Below are positions 26,055 to 34,940 of a DNA stretch of 64,000 bases, piece after piece (positions within the stretch are counted from its first letter, which is position 1; the number at the start of each line of letters is the position of its first letter). This DNA is from Chromohalobacter moromii. GTDB lineage: Bacteria > Pseudomonadota > Gammaproteobacteria > Pseudomonadales > Halomonadaceae. The stretch lies in NCBI RefSeq assembly GCF_023091865.1, contig NZ_JAHXDI010000001.1, forward strand, positions 930,001-994,000. Direction: 5' to 3'. The notes beneath the pieces were generated by a model. That model ran no database searches. It worked only from the letters and a program-made list of their open reading frames with translations, and was not told the origin of the DNA. The position numbers and the translations under genes are program-made.

Positions 26055-26070
26055 GTAACTTATAAGTTAC
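26055..26070. promoter_or_regulatory. Perfect 16-bp palindrome upstream of higB
   Basis: GTAACTTATAAGTTAC is a perfect palindrome ending 9 nt before the toxin start codon. In this position it is the expected operator for autoregulation by the HigA-like antitoxin. Binding is inferred. Confidence 0.75.
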
Positions 26071-26079
26071 CATTCTTCC

Positions 26080-26421
26080 ATGAAGATCGAACTCCGAGAA
26101 TTTCTACGTGATGACGGGGCCAGCCCTTACCAGGAGTGGTTTGAAGGGCTCGATGCTCAGGCCGCGGCGAAGGTGGCCACCGCCGAGTACCGTATGTCGA
26201 TGGGCAACACATCGAACATCAAGTGGTTCGAGGGGATCGGTGAATATCGAATCGACTGGGGGCCGGGATATCGCATCTATCTGACTCGTGATGGCGAGCA
26301 ACTGATCGTTCTGTTCGGAGGCGGTACGAAAAAACGCCAGCAGGCCGATATCGACAATGCCAAGGCGCTACGCGACGAATACAAGCGGCGCAAGCGCCAG
26401 GCGAAGCAGGGAGGGAAGTGA
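26080..26421 (+). CDS. higB: HigB-type toxin (RelE/Gp49 family)
   Basis: The 113-aa protein matches RelE-superfamily addiction toxins of the phage Gp49-like type. It contains FREFLRDDG-like MKIELREFLRDDGASPYQEW, IKWFEGIGEYRIDWGPGYRI and LIVLFGGGTKKRQQADID, ending in a basic tail. Such toxins cleave mRNA at the ribosome. The antitoxin gene follows 1 nt after the stop, the toxin-first order characteristic of higBA. A perfect palindrome precedes the start. The pair sits between two copies of the same efflux-gene segment, which suggests that it arrived by recombination. Confidence 0.88.
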   Translation: MKIELREFLRDDGASPYQEWFEGLDAQAAAKVATAEYRMSMGNTSNIKWFEGIGEYRIDWGPGYRIYLTRDGEQLIVLFGGGTKKRQQADIDNAKALRDEYKRRKRQAKQGGK

Positions 26422-26422
26422 A

Positions 26423-26746
26423 ATGGCACTGACCCGTGATTTCAAGGCGACGATTGCCGCGCGCGTCGAACGCGATCCAACGTTTGCGAAAGCCATGTTG
26501 GATGAGGCCGTCACGCTGTTTCTCAATGGCGAGCCCGATACCGCGCGCGCGATGCTCCGCGACCTGGTCAATGCAACCGTGGGGTTCGAGGCACTGGCCA
26601 ACGAGATTGGCAAGCCCAGCAAGAGCCTCCACCGCATGCTGTCACCGTCGGGCAATCCCGGCATGGACAATCTGTCTGCGATCATCGGTGCGATCCGTAA
26701 GACGCTGAAGGTTAATCTTGAAGTGCATACTGTCAGCGCGGCGTGA
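26423..26746 (+). CDS. higA: HigA-type antitoxin
   Basis: The 107-aa protein contains a helix-turn-helix-like segment FEALANEIGKPSKSLHRML followed by NLSAIIGAIRKTLKVNLEV, as in antitoxins paired with Gp49-like toxins. It would bind and neutralise the toxin and repress the operon through the palindrome at 26055-26070. ATG 26423 is preceded by GGGAGGGAAG within the end of the toxin gene; an in-frame start at 26357 inside the toxin gene is less likely. Confidence 0.88.
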   Translation: MALTRDFKATIAARVERDPTFAKAMLDEAVTLFLNGEPDTARAMLRDLVNATVGFEALANEIGKPSKSLHRMLSPSGNPGMDNLSAIIGAIRKTLKVNLEVHTVSAA

Positions 26747-27029
26747 TTCTGGCGCTGTACGCGAAAAGTAGCTCACTCGGCGGGGCATTGCCCTGCCGAT
26801 TTTAAATCTAGCCCCTGCCTATCCGCTCGTCGCTTTTTCCCCACCTCGCACCTACTGCACCCTCGTACCAAAGCCGTTGTCATCGAGTGAATCTTCCACT
26901 TCCGTGATCAGCCAGGGTGTGGCGTCGATACTTGGTCACCAACGTTCATGCCTTGCGGCATTCCGGATATCCGGTTCTTGGCTATCCTGTTGGCAACATG
27001 TCATTGCCTGATGGCTGCGGGGAGAATCC

Positions 27030-27980
27030 ATGCATACGCAAGATATCAGCGCCTGGAGGCACGACCATGTCTTCGACCAGGACTGCGTCCGCTCGGGAGA
27101 GCGCCGTACGTTGATCGTCGTTCTGCTGACGCTGGTCACGATGTTCATCGAGATATTCGCCGGCATGGTATATGGCTCGATGGCCTTGTTAGCCGATGGT
27201 CTTCACATGGGCTCTCATGCCACGGCCCTGGGCATCGCAGCATTCGCCTATGCGTATGCTCGCCGCCACGCTGGCGATCATCGCTTTAGCTTCGGTACCG
27301 GCAAGATCAATGCGCTGGGCGGGTTCACCGGAGCGGTATTATTGGTGGGCTTTGCGGTTTTCATGGGCATTGAAAGCATCAACCGCTTCTTCAACCCGGT
27401 CGCCATCGTGTTCGATAAAGCCATTCTGGTGGCGGGCGTCGGGCTGGTGGTGAATGGCATTTCTGCCTGGATTCTGGGGGCGCACGGGCATGACCATGAA
27501 GCCGGTCACGGTGGGCAGAATCACCATCATGAGCATGACCATAACCGACGCTCCGCCTATTTCCACGTGCTAGCGGACGCCTTGACATCCCTGCTGGCAA
27601 TCTTCGCCTTGCTGGCAGCGAAGTACCTTGGGTTGCAGTGGATGGATCCGGTCATGGGCATCGTGGGGGCCATCCTGATAACCCGCTGGTCCTGGGGATT
27701 GCTTCGCGATACCAGCCAGGTATTGCTGGACCGCCAAGTGCATGAGCTCGATGAGAAAATCCGAGATGTCATTGAAATTGGCTCGAGTGACCGGATCAGC
27801 GATCTTCATGTCTGGTCGATCGGGCCGGGCATCTATGCCGGCATTATTGCGATCGTCTCCGATGCGCCTGCAACACCGCATGACTACCGGGATAGGGTAC
27901 GACAGCGACTGCCCCAACTGGTGCATGTCACATTCGAAGTGGAGCAGTGCGCCGGGCATCGCCATCCGCAAGCCGCATGA
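27030..27980 (+). CDS. dmeF: CDF cation efflux protein, DmeF-like
   Basis: The 316-aa inner membrane protein belongs to the cation diffusion facilitator family. Six transmembrane helices are predicted, with metal-site motifs ADGLHMGSH in helix 2 and HVLADALTS in helix 5. A His-rich cytoplasmic loop lies between helices 4 and 5 (HGHDHEAGHG and HHHEHDH), and a C-terminal cytoplasmic domain begins near LDRQVHELDEKIRDVIE. It resembles the DmeF/RcnA-like group that exports cobalt and nickel by proton exchange; metal specificity is inferred. The start ATG 27030 has GGGGAG upstream. No metal regulator gene is adjacent. A fragment of a second copy lies at 25907-26009. Confidence 0.88.
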   Translation: MHTQDISAWRHDHVFDQDCVRSGERRTLIVVLLTLVTMFIEIFAGMVYGSMALLADGLHMGSHATALGIAAFAYAYARRHAGDHRFSFGTGKINALGGFTGAVLLVGFAVFMGIESINRFFNPVAIVFDKAILVAGVGLVVNGISAWILGAHGHDHEAGHGGQNHHHEHDHNRRSAYFHVLADALTSLLAIFALLAAKYLGLQWMDPVMGIVGAILITRWSWGLLRDTSQVLLDRQVHELDEKIRDVIEIGSSDRISDLHVWSIGPGIYAGIIAIVSDAPATPHDYRDRVRQRLPQLVHVTFEVEQCAGHRHPQAA

Positions 27981-28126
27981 TCCAGCAGAAGTGGCCTCAT
28001 ATCGAGGCCGCTATCTTTGTCTAATGTCAGCGATCCGCTTATGCTGGACGTCGGGTTGATAGCAAAATGAAGGGTCATACCCGCCGATCAATCAACAATT
28101 AAGGTCTGCACAAGGAGTCTTCTGCA

Positions 28127-29341
28127 ATGACCGTCAAGAAACCGCTTATCGGTGCTATTTCCGCGGTGGCCCTGGCCACCAGTCTTTCTGCCATGGCCGA
28201 GCCGCTCAAGATCGGTGTGCTGGTGCCGCTGACCGGCGACCTGCAAAGCTATGGCGAACCCGCGCTCAAGGCGGCGCAACTCGCGGCCAAGGAGATCAAT
28301 GCCGCCGGCGGCGTACTCGGTGAAGACGTCGCGATCAGCAGTGGCGACACCCAGACTTCACCGCAGCCCGGTGTCGCTGCGGCTCAGAAGCTGGTCAATA
28401 TCGAAGGCGTCAGCGCGATCATGGGCGCACTCTCCAGTGGGGTGACCATTCCCGTGGCGCAGAGCGTTTCCAAGGCCGGGCAGATACCGCAGATCAGCAG
28501 CGCCTCGACTTCGCCGGTGATCACCTCGCTGGATGACGACGACTTCCTGTTCCGGACCGTGCCGTCGGATGCCTTTCAGGGCGTAGCGCTCTCCGAGGTG
28601 ACTCAGGAGAAGGGCTATGAAAATGTCAGCATCATCTATATCAACAACGACTACGGCAAAGGACTGGCCGAGGCCTTCACCCAGGCTTTCGAAAAGGCGG
28701 GGGGAGCGGTTTCCGCCACGGTAGCCTACGAGCAGGGCCAGGCGGCCTATCGCGGTGAACTGCAGCAGGCGGCCAGCGACGATGCAGAGGCGCTGGTCCT
28801 GGTCGGCTATCCGGAGAATGGACAAACCATCCTGCGTCAGGCGCTGGAAGGCGGTTTCTTCAGGAACTTCGTGTTCACCGATGGCATGAAGGCGCCCGAG
28901 CTGGTCGATAACCTGGGCGCTCAATACCTCGAGGGCTCGGTAGGCACCGTGCCGCAGGCGCGTGCCGACTCGCCGGGCGCCCAGCATTTCAGCAGCGCCT
29001 ATGAGAGCGAATACGACTCGCTGCCGCCCAAACCTTATCTGGATACCGCTTACGACGCCTTCTATCTGTTGTCGCTGGCGGCTCAGGCGGCGGGTTCCAC
29101 CGACAGCGTGGCGATTCGCGACCAACTGCGCGCGGTGGCCAATCCGCCGGGCGAGCAGGTCGGTCCGGGTGAGTTCGAGAAAGCCGCCAAGCTGCTCGAG
29201 GAAGGCAAGGAAATCGATTACGAAGGCGCATCCGGTTCGGTCAACTTCGACGATAACGGTGACGTGCCGGGAACCTTCGGCGAGTGGACCTTCAAGGATG
29301 GCGAAGTGGTGACCGAGCGGATCTTCGAACCCAAGATGTAA
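28127..29341 (+). CDS. Branched-chain-type ABC transporter binding protein
   Basis: The 404-aa precursor has a signal peptide (KKPLIGAISAVALATSLSAM, cleavage near AMA-EPLK) followed by KIGVLVPLTGDLQSYGEPA, the start of the Leu/Ile/Val-binding (Peripla_BP_6) fold. It delivers a solute to an inner membrane permease. The substrate cannot be fixed; amino acids, amides and small carboxylates are all bound by this family. CAAGGAG lies before ATG 28127. The livMHFG genes lie downstream on the opposite strand, convergent, so this is presumably their binding protein although expressed separately. A strong hairpin follows the gene. Confidence 0.85.
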   Translation: MTVKKPLIGAISAVALATSLSAMAEPLKIGVLVPLTGDLQSYGEPALKAAQLAAKEINAAGGVLGEDVAISSGDTQTSPQPGVAAAQKLVNIEGVSAIMGALSSGVTIPVAQSVSKAGQIPQISSASTSPVITSLDDDDFLFRTVPSDAFQGVALSEVTQEKGYENVSIIYINNDYGKGLAEAFTQAFEKAGGAVSATVAYEQGQAAYRGELQQAASDDAEALVLVGYPENGQTILRQALEGGFFRNFVFTDGMKAPELVDNLGAQYLEGSVGTVPQARADSPGAQHFSSAYESEYDSLPPKPYLDTAYDAFYLLSLAAQAAGSTDSVAIRDQLRAVANPPGEQVGPGEFEKAAKLLEEGKEIDYEGASGSVNFDDNGDVPGTFGEWTFKDGEVVTERIFEPKM

Positions 29342-29409
29342 TCGCTCGTCAGGCGGTCGGGAACCATCTGGCCGTCGCGACGAACGTTTCGGCTCTATCG
29401 CCATTCACG

Positions 29410-29435
29410 CAACGCCCGGCTCAGGCCGGGCGTTG
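29410..29435. terminator. Hairpin between convergent binding-protein and permease genes
   Basis: An 11-bp perfect stem CAACGCCCGGC/GCCGGGCGTTG with loop TCAG lies between the convergent stop codons at 29341 and 29488. It is the likely bidirectional terminator, although the T run is weak. Confidence 0.75.
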
Positions 29436-29487
29436 TCGTGACTGTCATGACAGGAGAAGTATCGGGCGAGGCCGCTGAAGCAGATGC

Positions 29488-30432
29488 TCAGCGCTTTCTG
29501 GCGATCAGCTTGGGCGGTTTCTCGGGGAGTACCCCCTCGGGCCGAGTGACCAGGATTACCTGCAGCAGTACCCCGATCAGCAACACGCGCATCGCCGCGC
29601 CTTGGGTGGCGTACTCGGTGGGCAGCAGCCCGGTGAGCAATTCGGTACCCGACCACACGCCCCATACCAGGACGGCGCCGAGAATCGCGCCACGATTGTT
29701 GCCGCTGCCGCCGGCGATCAGCATCACCCAGACCAGGAAGGTGCCGTATAGCGGCATGAACGCCTCGGGGCTGAGAAAGCCGAAGAAGTGGGCATAGAGC
29801 CCGCCACCTAGGCCCATGATCGCCGAGCCCAGCACGAATGCCTGCAGTCGGAAGCCGGCGATCGACTTGCCGGCCGCCGCGGTGGCCGGCTCATTCTCGC
29901 GAATGGCGCGCAGCACGCGGCCCCAGGGCGAGGCGTAGGCGCGCTCGACCAGGAAATATACCCCGACAACGAACAGTGCCACGATCACCAGGTAGGTGAG
30001 CGGGCTATCCAGCACGGTGTCAGCGAACGGCCGCTCGATGCCGGCGATGCCGCGTACGCCGTTGGTCAACCAATCCTCGTTCTTGACGAACAGGCGGACC
30101 ATCTCGGCGATGCCGATCGAGGCGATGGCCAGGTAGTCGGTGCGCAGCCGCGCGGTGATCAGGCCGACGACCAGCCCGAGCAGCGTCGAGGCGATGACCG
30201 CGCCGGCCAGGCCGATCAGAAACGGCATGCCGAAGCCGCCTAGGTAGGCAGGGCTAGACGGTGTGGTGAGGATCGCACTGGTATAGGCGCCGACCGCGAA
30301 GAAGCCAGCGATGCCGATGTTGAACTGACCGGTGAAGCCCCACTGCATGTTGAGGCCCAGCGCGAGGACGGCGTAGACGCCGGCAAAGGTCAGAAACGAG
30401 ATCAGGTACGAGGCGATGCCGGAAAGTTCCAT
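29488..30432 (-). CDS. livM: ABC transporter permease LivM-type
   Basis: The 314-aa multi-spanning permease shows LivM features: the N-terminal LGLNMQWGFTGQFNIGIAGF, the central LRTDYLAIASIGIAEMVR and the coupling-helix region LRAIRENEPATAAAGKSI. It forms the membrane channel with LivH. The start is ATG 30432, sharing one base with the livH stop (TGATG), so the two are translationally coupled. The open frame continues beyond the start over livH but is only a shadow there. It is the last gene of the minus-strand operon livGFHM. Confidence 0.9.
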   Translation of the reverse strand: MELSGIASYLISFLTFAGVYAVLALGLNMQWGFTGQFNIGIAGFFAVGAYTSAILTTPSSPAYLGGFGMPFLIGLAGAVIASTLLGLVVGLITARLRTDYLAIASIGIAEMVRLFVKNEDWLTNGVRGIAGIERPFADTVLDSPLTYLVIVALFVVGVYFLVERAYASPWGRVLRAIRENEPATAAAGKSIAGFRLQAFVLGSAIMGLGGGLYAHFFGFLSPEAFMPLYGTFLVWVMLIAGGSGNNRGAILGAVLVWGVWSGTELLTGLLPTEYATQGAAMRVLLIGVLLQVILVTRPEGVLPEKPPKLIARKR

Positions 30433-31301
30433 CACACAGTCCCCTTGAAGATGCCCTGCGGACGCAGGATGAGCATGCCGACCATGATCGCGAAGGCCAC
30501 GGCGGGCTTGTAGGCGGCGGGAATCAGCAGCGTCGACATCTCCATCGACACGCCGATGATCATGCCGCCGGCGATGGCGCCGTAGGGCCGGCCGATGCCG
30601 CCGAGAATCGCTGCCGCGAACACCGGCAGCAGAGTGGTCCAACCCATCACCGGATGCAGGCGCGTGTCGATGCCCAGGAACACGCCGGCCGCGCCTGCCA
30701 GCGCCCCGCCGATCACCCAGGTGACCATGATCACGCGCTCGGCGGGAATCCCCGAGACCAGCGCCAGGTCCATGTTGTCGGACATCGCGCGCATCGCCTT
30801 GCCCAGCCGGGTGCGCGTCAGGAACAGATGCACGCCGGCGACCAGGCCCAGCGAGATCAGCATGATCCATAGATGATCGGGCTTGAGCCGCATGCCGCCC
30901 AGCCAGTCGAGTTGCCACGGAAACTGGATGCCCGAGGTGTAGGTCTGGTTGTCGGACCCCCAGATCAGTTGCACCAGGCTGCGCAGGATCAACGCCATGC
31001 CGAACGAGGCGATCAGCAGAATCACCGGCTGGGTACGCCGGATGCGTCGGTAGAGTACCTGGTCGATGAATACCGCGATCACCGCCATGCCGACCATCGC
31101 CGCGGGCAGCGCCCACCACGAACTCAGGCCGAAGGCCGAGATGAAGGAGAGGCCGAGGTAGGCGCCCAGGGTCATGAAGTCGCCATGCGCGAAGTGCGCG
31201 AAGCGCAGGATGCCGAAGATCATCGACACGCCGATCGCGCCCATGGTCAGGACGCTGCCCAATACCAGGCCATAGATGAGAAGTTGCAGGATATCGGTCA
31301 T
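30432..31301 (-). CDS. livH: ABC transporter permease LivH-type
   Basis: The 289-aa permease starts LQLLIYGLVLGSVLTMGAIG and has RFAHFAHGDFMTLGAYLG, the signature of LivH. The coupling segment GKAMRAMSDNMDLALVSGI and the late AAILGGIGRPYGAIAGGMI also fit. It pairs with LivM in the inner membrane. It lies 3 nt after livF and overlaps livM by one base. Confidence 0.9.
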   Translation of the reverse strand: MTDILQLLIYGLVLGSVLTMGAIGVSMIFGILRFAHFAHGDFMTLGAYLGLSFISAFGLSSWWALPAAMVGMAVIAVFIDQVLYRRIRRTQPVILLIASFGMALILRSLVQLIWGSDNQTYTSGIQFPWQLDWLGGMRLKPDHLWIMLISLGLVAGVHLFLTRTRLGKAMRAMSDNMDLALVSGIPAERVIMVTWVIGGALAGAAGVFLGIDTRLHPVMGWTTLLPVFAAAILGGIGRPYGAIAGGMIIGVSMEMSTLLIPAAYKPAVAFAIMVGMLILRPQGIFKGTV

Positions 31302-31304
31302 GGT

Positions 31305-32012
31305 TCAGCCTCCCAGGAACATTTCGGCGACTTCCGGGTTGGCCAACAGATTGGGACCGGTGTCTTCGTAGCGGTTGCTGCCGGTGGCAAGCACGTAGCC
31401 CCGGTTGGCGATGGCCAGTGCCTGCTTGGCGTTCTGCTCGACCATAAGCACGCCGATGCCCTGGGCATTTATTTCCTGAATGCGCTCGAAGGTTTCGTCG
31501 ATCAGTAGCGGCGAGAGGCCGGCGGTGGGTTCGTCGAGCATCAACAACTGCGGGTCGATCATCAGCGCACGGCCCATGGCGACCATCTGGCGCTCGCCGC
31601 CGGACATTAGTCCGGCCTGCTGGCGGCGACGATCGGCAAGCTTGGGAAACAGCGTGTAGACCTTGTCGAGACGCTGGGATAGGTCGCCCTTCATCAGGTA
31701 GGCCCCCATCTCGAGATTCTCGCGTACCGTCAACGATGGAAAGACGTTCTTCTCCTGAGGCACATAGGCGATGCCGCGGCGGACCATCTGTTCGGGCTTG
31801 GCATTGGTGATCGCCTCGCCGCGGTAGCGGACTTCGCCCTCACGGATGCGCAGCAGGCCGAACACCGCCTTCATGGCAGTGGACTTGCCGGCGCCGTTGG
31901 GACCGACGATGACCACGATCTCATCACTTTCCACGCGCAGGTTGGTGCCTTGAAGGATGTCGGCGCCGCCATAGCCGCCGTAGAGGCCCTTGGCTTCGAG
32001 CAGGCTACTCAT
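31305..32012 (-). CDS. livF: ABC transporter ATPase LivF-type
   Basis: The 235-aa ATPase has Walker A GPNGAGKST, the signature LMSGGERQMVAMGRALM and Walker B LLMLDEPTAGLSPLL, then the H-loop-like MVEQNAKQALAIA. The QN in place of the usual switch histidine region is typical of LivF. It drives import together with LivG. The start overlaps livG by 4 nt. Confidence 0.92.
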   Translation of the reverse strand: MSSLLEAKGLYGGYGGADILQGTNLRVESDEIVVIVGPNGAGKSTAMKAVFGLLRIREGEVRYRGEAITNAKPEQMVRRGIAYVPQEKNVFPSLTVRENLEMGAYLMKGDLSQRLDKVYTLFPKLADRRRQQAGLMSGGERQMVAMGRALMIDPQLLMLDEPTAGLSPLLIDETFERIQEINAQGIGVLMVEQNAKQALAIANRGYVLATGSNRYEDTGPNLLANPEVAEMFLGG

Positions 32013-32824
32013 GAGGGGGCCCCTTCATCCGTTGAGGGCTGGCGGCCCGTTTCGCCCATCCGGCCACTGGCGCCACCGCCCAGATAGGCCTCGCGGACCT
32101 CGTCGTTCTGGCGCAGCGTCTCCATCGAGCCGGAGGCGATGAGCTCGCCGTCGGCCATCACATGGACCGGTTCGCAGAGTGCCGAGATCAGATCCATGTC
32201 GTGTTCGATGACGCAGAAGGTGTAGCCGCGTTCGCGGTTGAGCCGCAGGATCGCTTCGCGGATTTTGCCGAGCAGGGTGCGGTTGACGCCGGCGCCGGGT
32301 TCATCGAGCAGTACCATCTTCGCATCGGTCATCATCGTGCGGCCCAGATCGAGCAGCTTCTTTTGCCCACCCGAGAGATTGCCGGCCAGTTCGTCAGCGA
32401 CGTGAGTGATCTCCAGAAACTTGAGCACGTCGTCGACGCGGTCCAGCACTTCGCTGTCCTGCTGCTTGACCTTGCCCCAACGCAGCCAGGTCTTGAACAG
32501 GTTCTCACCGCTTTGCCCCGGCGGCACCACCATCAGGTTCTCGCGCACCGTCATGCGCGAGAATTCATGCGGAATCTGGAAGGTGCGCACCAGGCCACGG
32601 TGGAAGAGTTTGTGGGGCGGCAGGCCGGTGATGTCGTGGCCGTCGAGCAGCACGCGGCCGCTGGAAGGGGGGAAGAGTCCGGCGACGATATTGAACAGCG
32701 AGCTCTTTCCGGCCCCGTTGGGCCCGATCAAGCCGGTGATGCTGCCCTGCGCTACCTCGAAGGAAACGCCCCGTACCGCCTGCAAGCCGCCGAACGCCTT
32801 GGAGACGTTGTCGATTCGAATCAA
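32009..32824 (-). CDS. livG: ABC transporter ATPase LivG-type
   Basis: The 271-aa ATPase has Walker A GLIGPNGAGKSSLFN, Q-loop region LVRTFQIPHEFSRMTV, signature NLSGGQKKLLDLGRTMM, Walker B MVLLDEPGAGVN and switch histidine CVIEHDMD. It is the first gene of the operon, giving the order livG-livF-livH-livM, which differs from the classical livHMGF order. The product is slightly longer than usual because of a hydrophilic C-terminal tail. Confidence 0.92.
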   Translation of the reverse strand: MIRIDNVSKAFGGLQAVRGVSFEVAQGSITGLIGPNGAGKSSLFNIVAGLFPPSSGRVLLDGHDITGLPPHKLFHRGLVRTFQIPHEFSRMTVRENLMVVPPGQSGENLFKTWLRWGKVKQQDSEVLDRVDDVLKFLEITHVADELAGNLSGGQKKLLDLGRTMMTDAKMVLLDEPGAGVNRTLLGKIREAILRLNRERGYTFCVIEHDMDLISALCEPVHVMADGELIASGSMETLRQNDEVREAYLGGGASGRMGETGRQPSTDEGAPS

Positions 32825-33191
32825 GGAAGAATGCCTCGTAAGCGTTTTGTTGTGGTTGTGTGCGCGCGGACATCAGCGGGCGGGAAGTGCGCCTCGCCTG
32901 CCTTGACCGGCAACGCTTTTCACGGATCGATAGTGCGACATTGAGTCGTCGCCATACCTTATAGCGCGACGCAAAGGGCGTCGGCCAAAGCATCACGCAA
33001 TGACCTTTGTCACGCAATGATACAATCGAGTCTATCAGGCTCTTGATATCGACGTCATGCCTGCCTGGCGACGGTGTCCGGCCTACGTGCAATTCGCACT
33101 ATGGTCGAGCACATCGCCCGCAAGCCAGTAGTGAGTACTCAATCGCAGCGTCCCAGATTCGAACAGGCCGCCCTTTGGCGGCCTGTTCGCG
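32825..33191. other. Intergenic region with a 12-bp hairpin
   Basis: This 367-bp stretch lies upstream of livG and downstream of nhaC. It must hold the livG promoter. A perfect 12-bp hairpin GAACAGGCCGCC/GGCGGCCTGTTC with loop CTTT is at 33161-33188, just after the nhaC stop; it has no T run but is placed to act as the nhaC terminator. No gene was recognised. Confidence 0.6.
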
Positions 33192-34706
33192 CTAGGCGCG
33201 TCTCGAGGCCAAGAGCCTGATGATCACGGCCTGCAGGGCCAACCCGATAGCCAGCAAGATATAGGGGGATGCGATGACGATCGTCCCGAGGTAGAGCAGG
33301 GCGCTCACTGAAGCCGGAACGAGCGCATAGGGGATTTGGGTTTTGACGTGTGCGACGTGGTCGGAGCCGGAGAAGATCGAGGCCATGACTGTCGTGTCCG
33401 AGATGGGCGAGCAGTGATCGCCGAAAATCGAGCCGGAGAAGATGGCGCCGATCGCCATGCTCACGAGCGTCATGTCGCCGATGTTGTATGCCAAGGGGAC
33501 CCCGATCGGCGTCAGGATCGCCATGGCGCCCCAGGAACTGCCGGTCGAGAAAGATATCACCATGGCAATGGCGAAAATGAGGATCGGCAAGAGCGTCGGC
33601 GATAGCCAGCTCTCCGTCGCTGCAATGACGTGATCGCCGGTTTCGAGCGCACCGGTGACGGTGCCGATCGACCAGGCCAGCACCATGATGACCAGCGCCG
33701 GCAGCATGGTCTTGAAGCCCGCCAGCAAGGTGTTCTCGCAGGCTTCCAGCGATTGACGCTGAAGCAGCGCCATGACGATCCCGACGACGACCATCGCGAA
33801 CGCGGCCCAACTGAGCGAGACACTGACATCGGTATCCGCGAGGGCCTCCATCAGCGGCTTGCCTTCGCTGCCGCCGCCCGTGTACCAGAGCGCCCAACAC
33901 GCGACGCCAATGAGTACCACAAGCGGAATCAAGAAATTCCAGACGCGTCCTCTGCCTTCAGGGACCTCTCCCAAGTCTTCTTCGACGCTGGATAACGGGT
34001 TGTCGCCGGGGGCGACGAGTTCACCGGTTTCTTGCGCGCGACGCTCGGCGCGTTGCATGGGGCCGAAGTCGCCCATGAGGAGGATCATGGGCACCGAGGC
34101 GAGGCACAGCAGGGCATAAAAATTCCAGGGTATCGATTGTAGAAAGGCCCAGTAGGGTTGTTCGCCGGTCAAGCTGAGCACGGCGAACGCGCCGGCGATG
34201 AGCGAGACCTGATAACCGATCCAGTCGGAGACGGGGCCTAGAGTCGCCATCGGCGCGGACGTTGCATCGATGGTCCAGGCTAGCTTTTCCCGCGAGACGT
34301 TGTGCCTGGCCGTCAGGTCTCGCGAGGCGTTCCCCACGATGACGGAATTGACGTAGTCGTTGAAAAAGATCACGACACCGAGCAGCCAGGTGAGCAGTAG
34401 GGAACCTCGCGAGGAGGAAACCTTGCCGGAAAGCCACTTGGCCAAGGCCTGAGAGCCACCGGTGGTATGCATGAAGGCAGCGCCGGCGCCGAGCAAGGAG
34501 ACAAGTACGAGAAAGCGCGCATTCCATTCATCGGTCATCACCTTCGCGAACCAGTCGAACGTCTGGCCAACGGCGGCAATCGGGTTGCCTGCGACGATCC
34601 AGGCGCCTAGTAAAATACTCAGGAAGAGCGAGATATTGACTCGGCGGGTCAATAAAGCCAGCACAACGGCGGCGATGGGTGGAGCGAGCGATATGAGAGC
34701 ATCCAT
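33192..34706 (-). CDS. Na+/H+ antiporter, NhaC family
   Basis: The 504-aa protein has about twelve transmembrane helices. Motifs typical of NhaC-family carriers are FFNDYVNSVIVGNASRDLT, ISREKLAW-like VSREKLAWTIDATSAPMAT, FSTGSSWGAMAILTPIGVP and GSIFGDHCSPISDTTVMAS. It exchanges cytoplasmic Na+ for H+ (or carries a related amine or dicarboxylate), a role well suited to a halophile. A hydrophilic loop near residues 215-250 is cytoplasmic. ATG 34706 is used; a GTG at 34718 is in frame and neither has a strong binding site. Confidence 0.88.
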   Translation of the reverse strand: MDALISLAPPIAAVVLALLTRRVNISLFLSILLGAWIVAGNPIAAVGQTFDWFAKVMTDEWNARFLVLVSLLGAGAAFMHTTGGSQALAKWLSGKVSSSRGSLLLTWLLGVVIFFNDYVNSVIVGNASRDLTARHNVSREKLAWTIDATSAPMATLGPVSDWIGYQVSLIAGAFAVLSLTGEQPYWAFLQSIPWNFYALLCLASVPMILLMGDFGPMQRAERRAQETGELVAPGDNPLSSVEEDLGEVPEGRGRVWNFLIPLVVLIGVACWALWYTGGGSEGKPLMEALADTDVSVSLSWAAFAMVVVGIVMALLQRQSLEACENTLLAGFKTMLPALVIMVLAWSIGTVTGALETGDHVIAATESWLSPTLLPILIFAIAMVISFSTGSSWGAMAILTPIGVPLAYNIGDMTLVSMAIGAIFSGSIFGDHCSPISDTTVMASIFSGSDHVAHVKTQIPYALVPASVSALLYLGTIVIASPYILLAIGLALQAVIIRLLASRRA

Positions 34707-34940
34707 TCGATTTATCACTTTTATCGTTGGCTGATGCGTGTCAGGACAGGCTCTGGCCGGTATACCGACGTCCAGTCCTTAATCCTTGTTTAGCCCTTCA
34801 CGTTTTATCAGCCCTTAAGGCTCCCCGTCGACACATCCTGTGTCTCTGGGGAAATCTCGCAACAAGTGCTGGAACGAAATGCGGGAGTGGTGCCGGCTCT
34901 GAACGCTCGGCTAGCCACAAGCGCCGGGACTGCCAAGTGC

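Noticed and set aside
28358-29404. 348-aa minus-strand frame
   Set aside because: Shadow of the binding-protein gene, which has a signal peptide and a family match on the + strand.
30433-31119. N-terminal extension of the livM frame over livH
   Set aside because: The livH frame has clear permease motifs here, and livM similarity begins at the ATG at 30432.
33140-33190. tRNA-like T-loop sequence (TTCGAATC on the minus strand)
   Set aside because: No acceptor, D or anticodon arm can be folded around it; the sequence is mostly explained by a 12-bp hairpin after nhaC.
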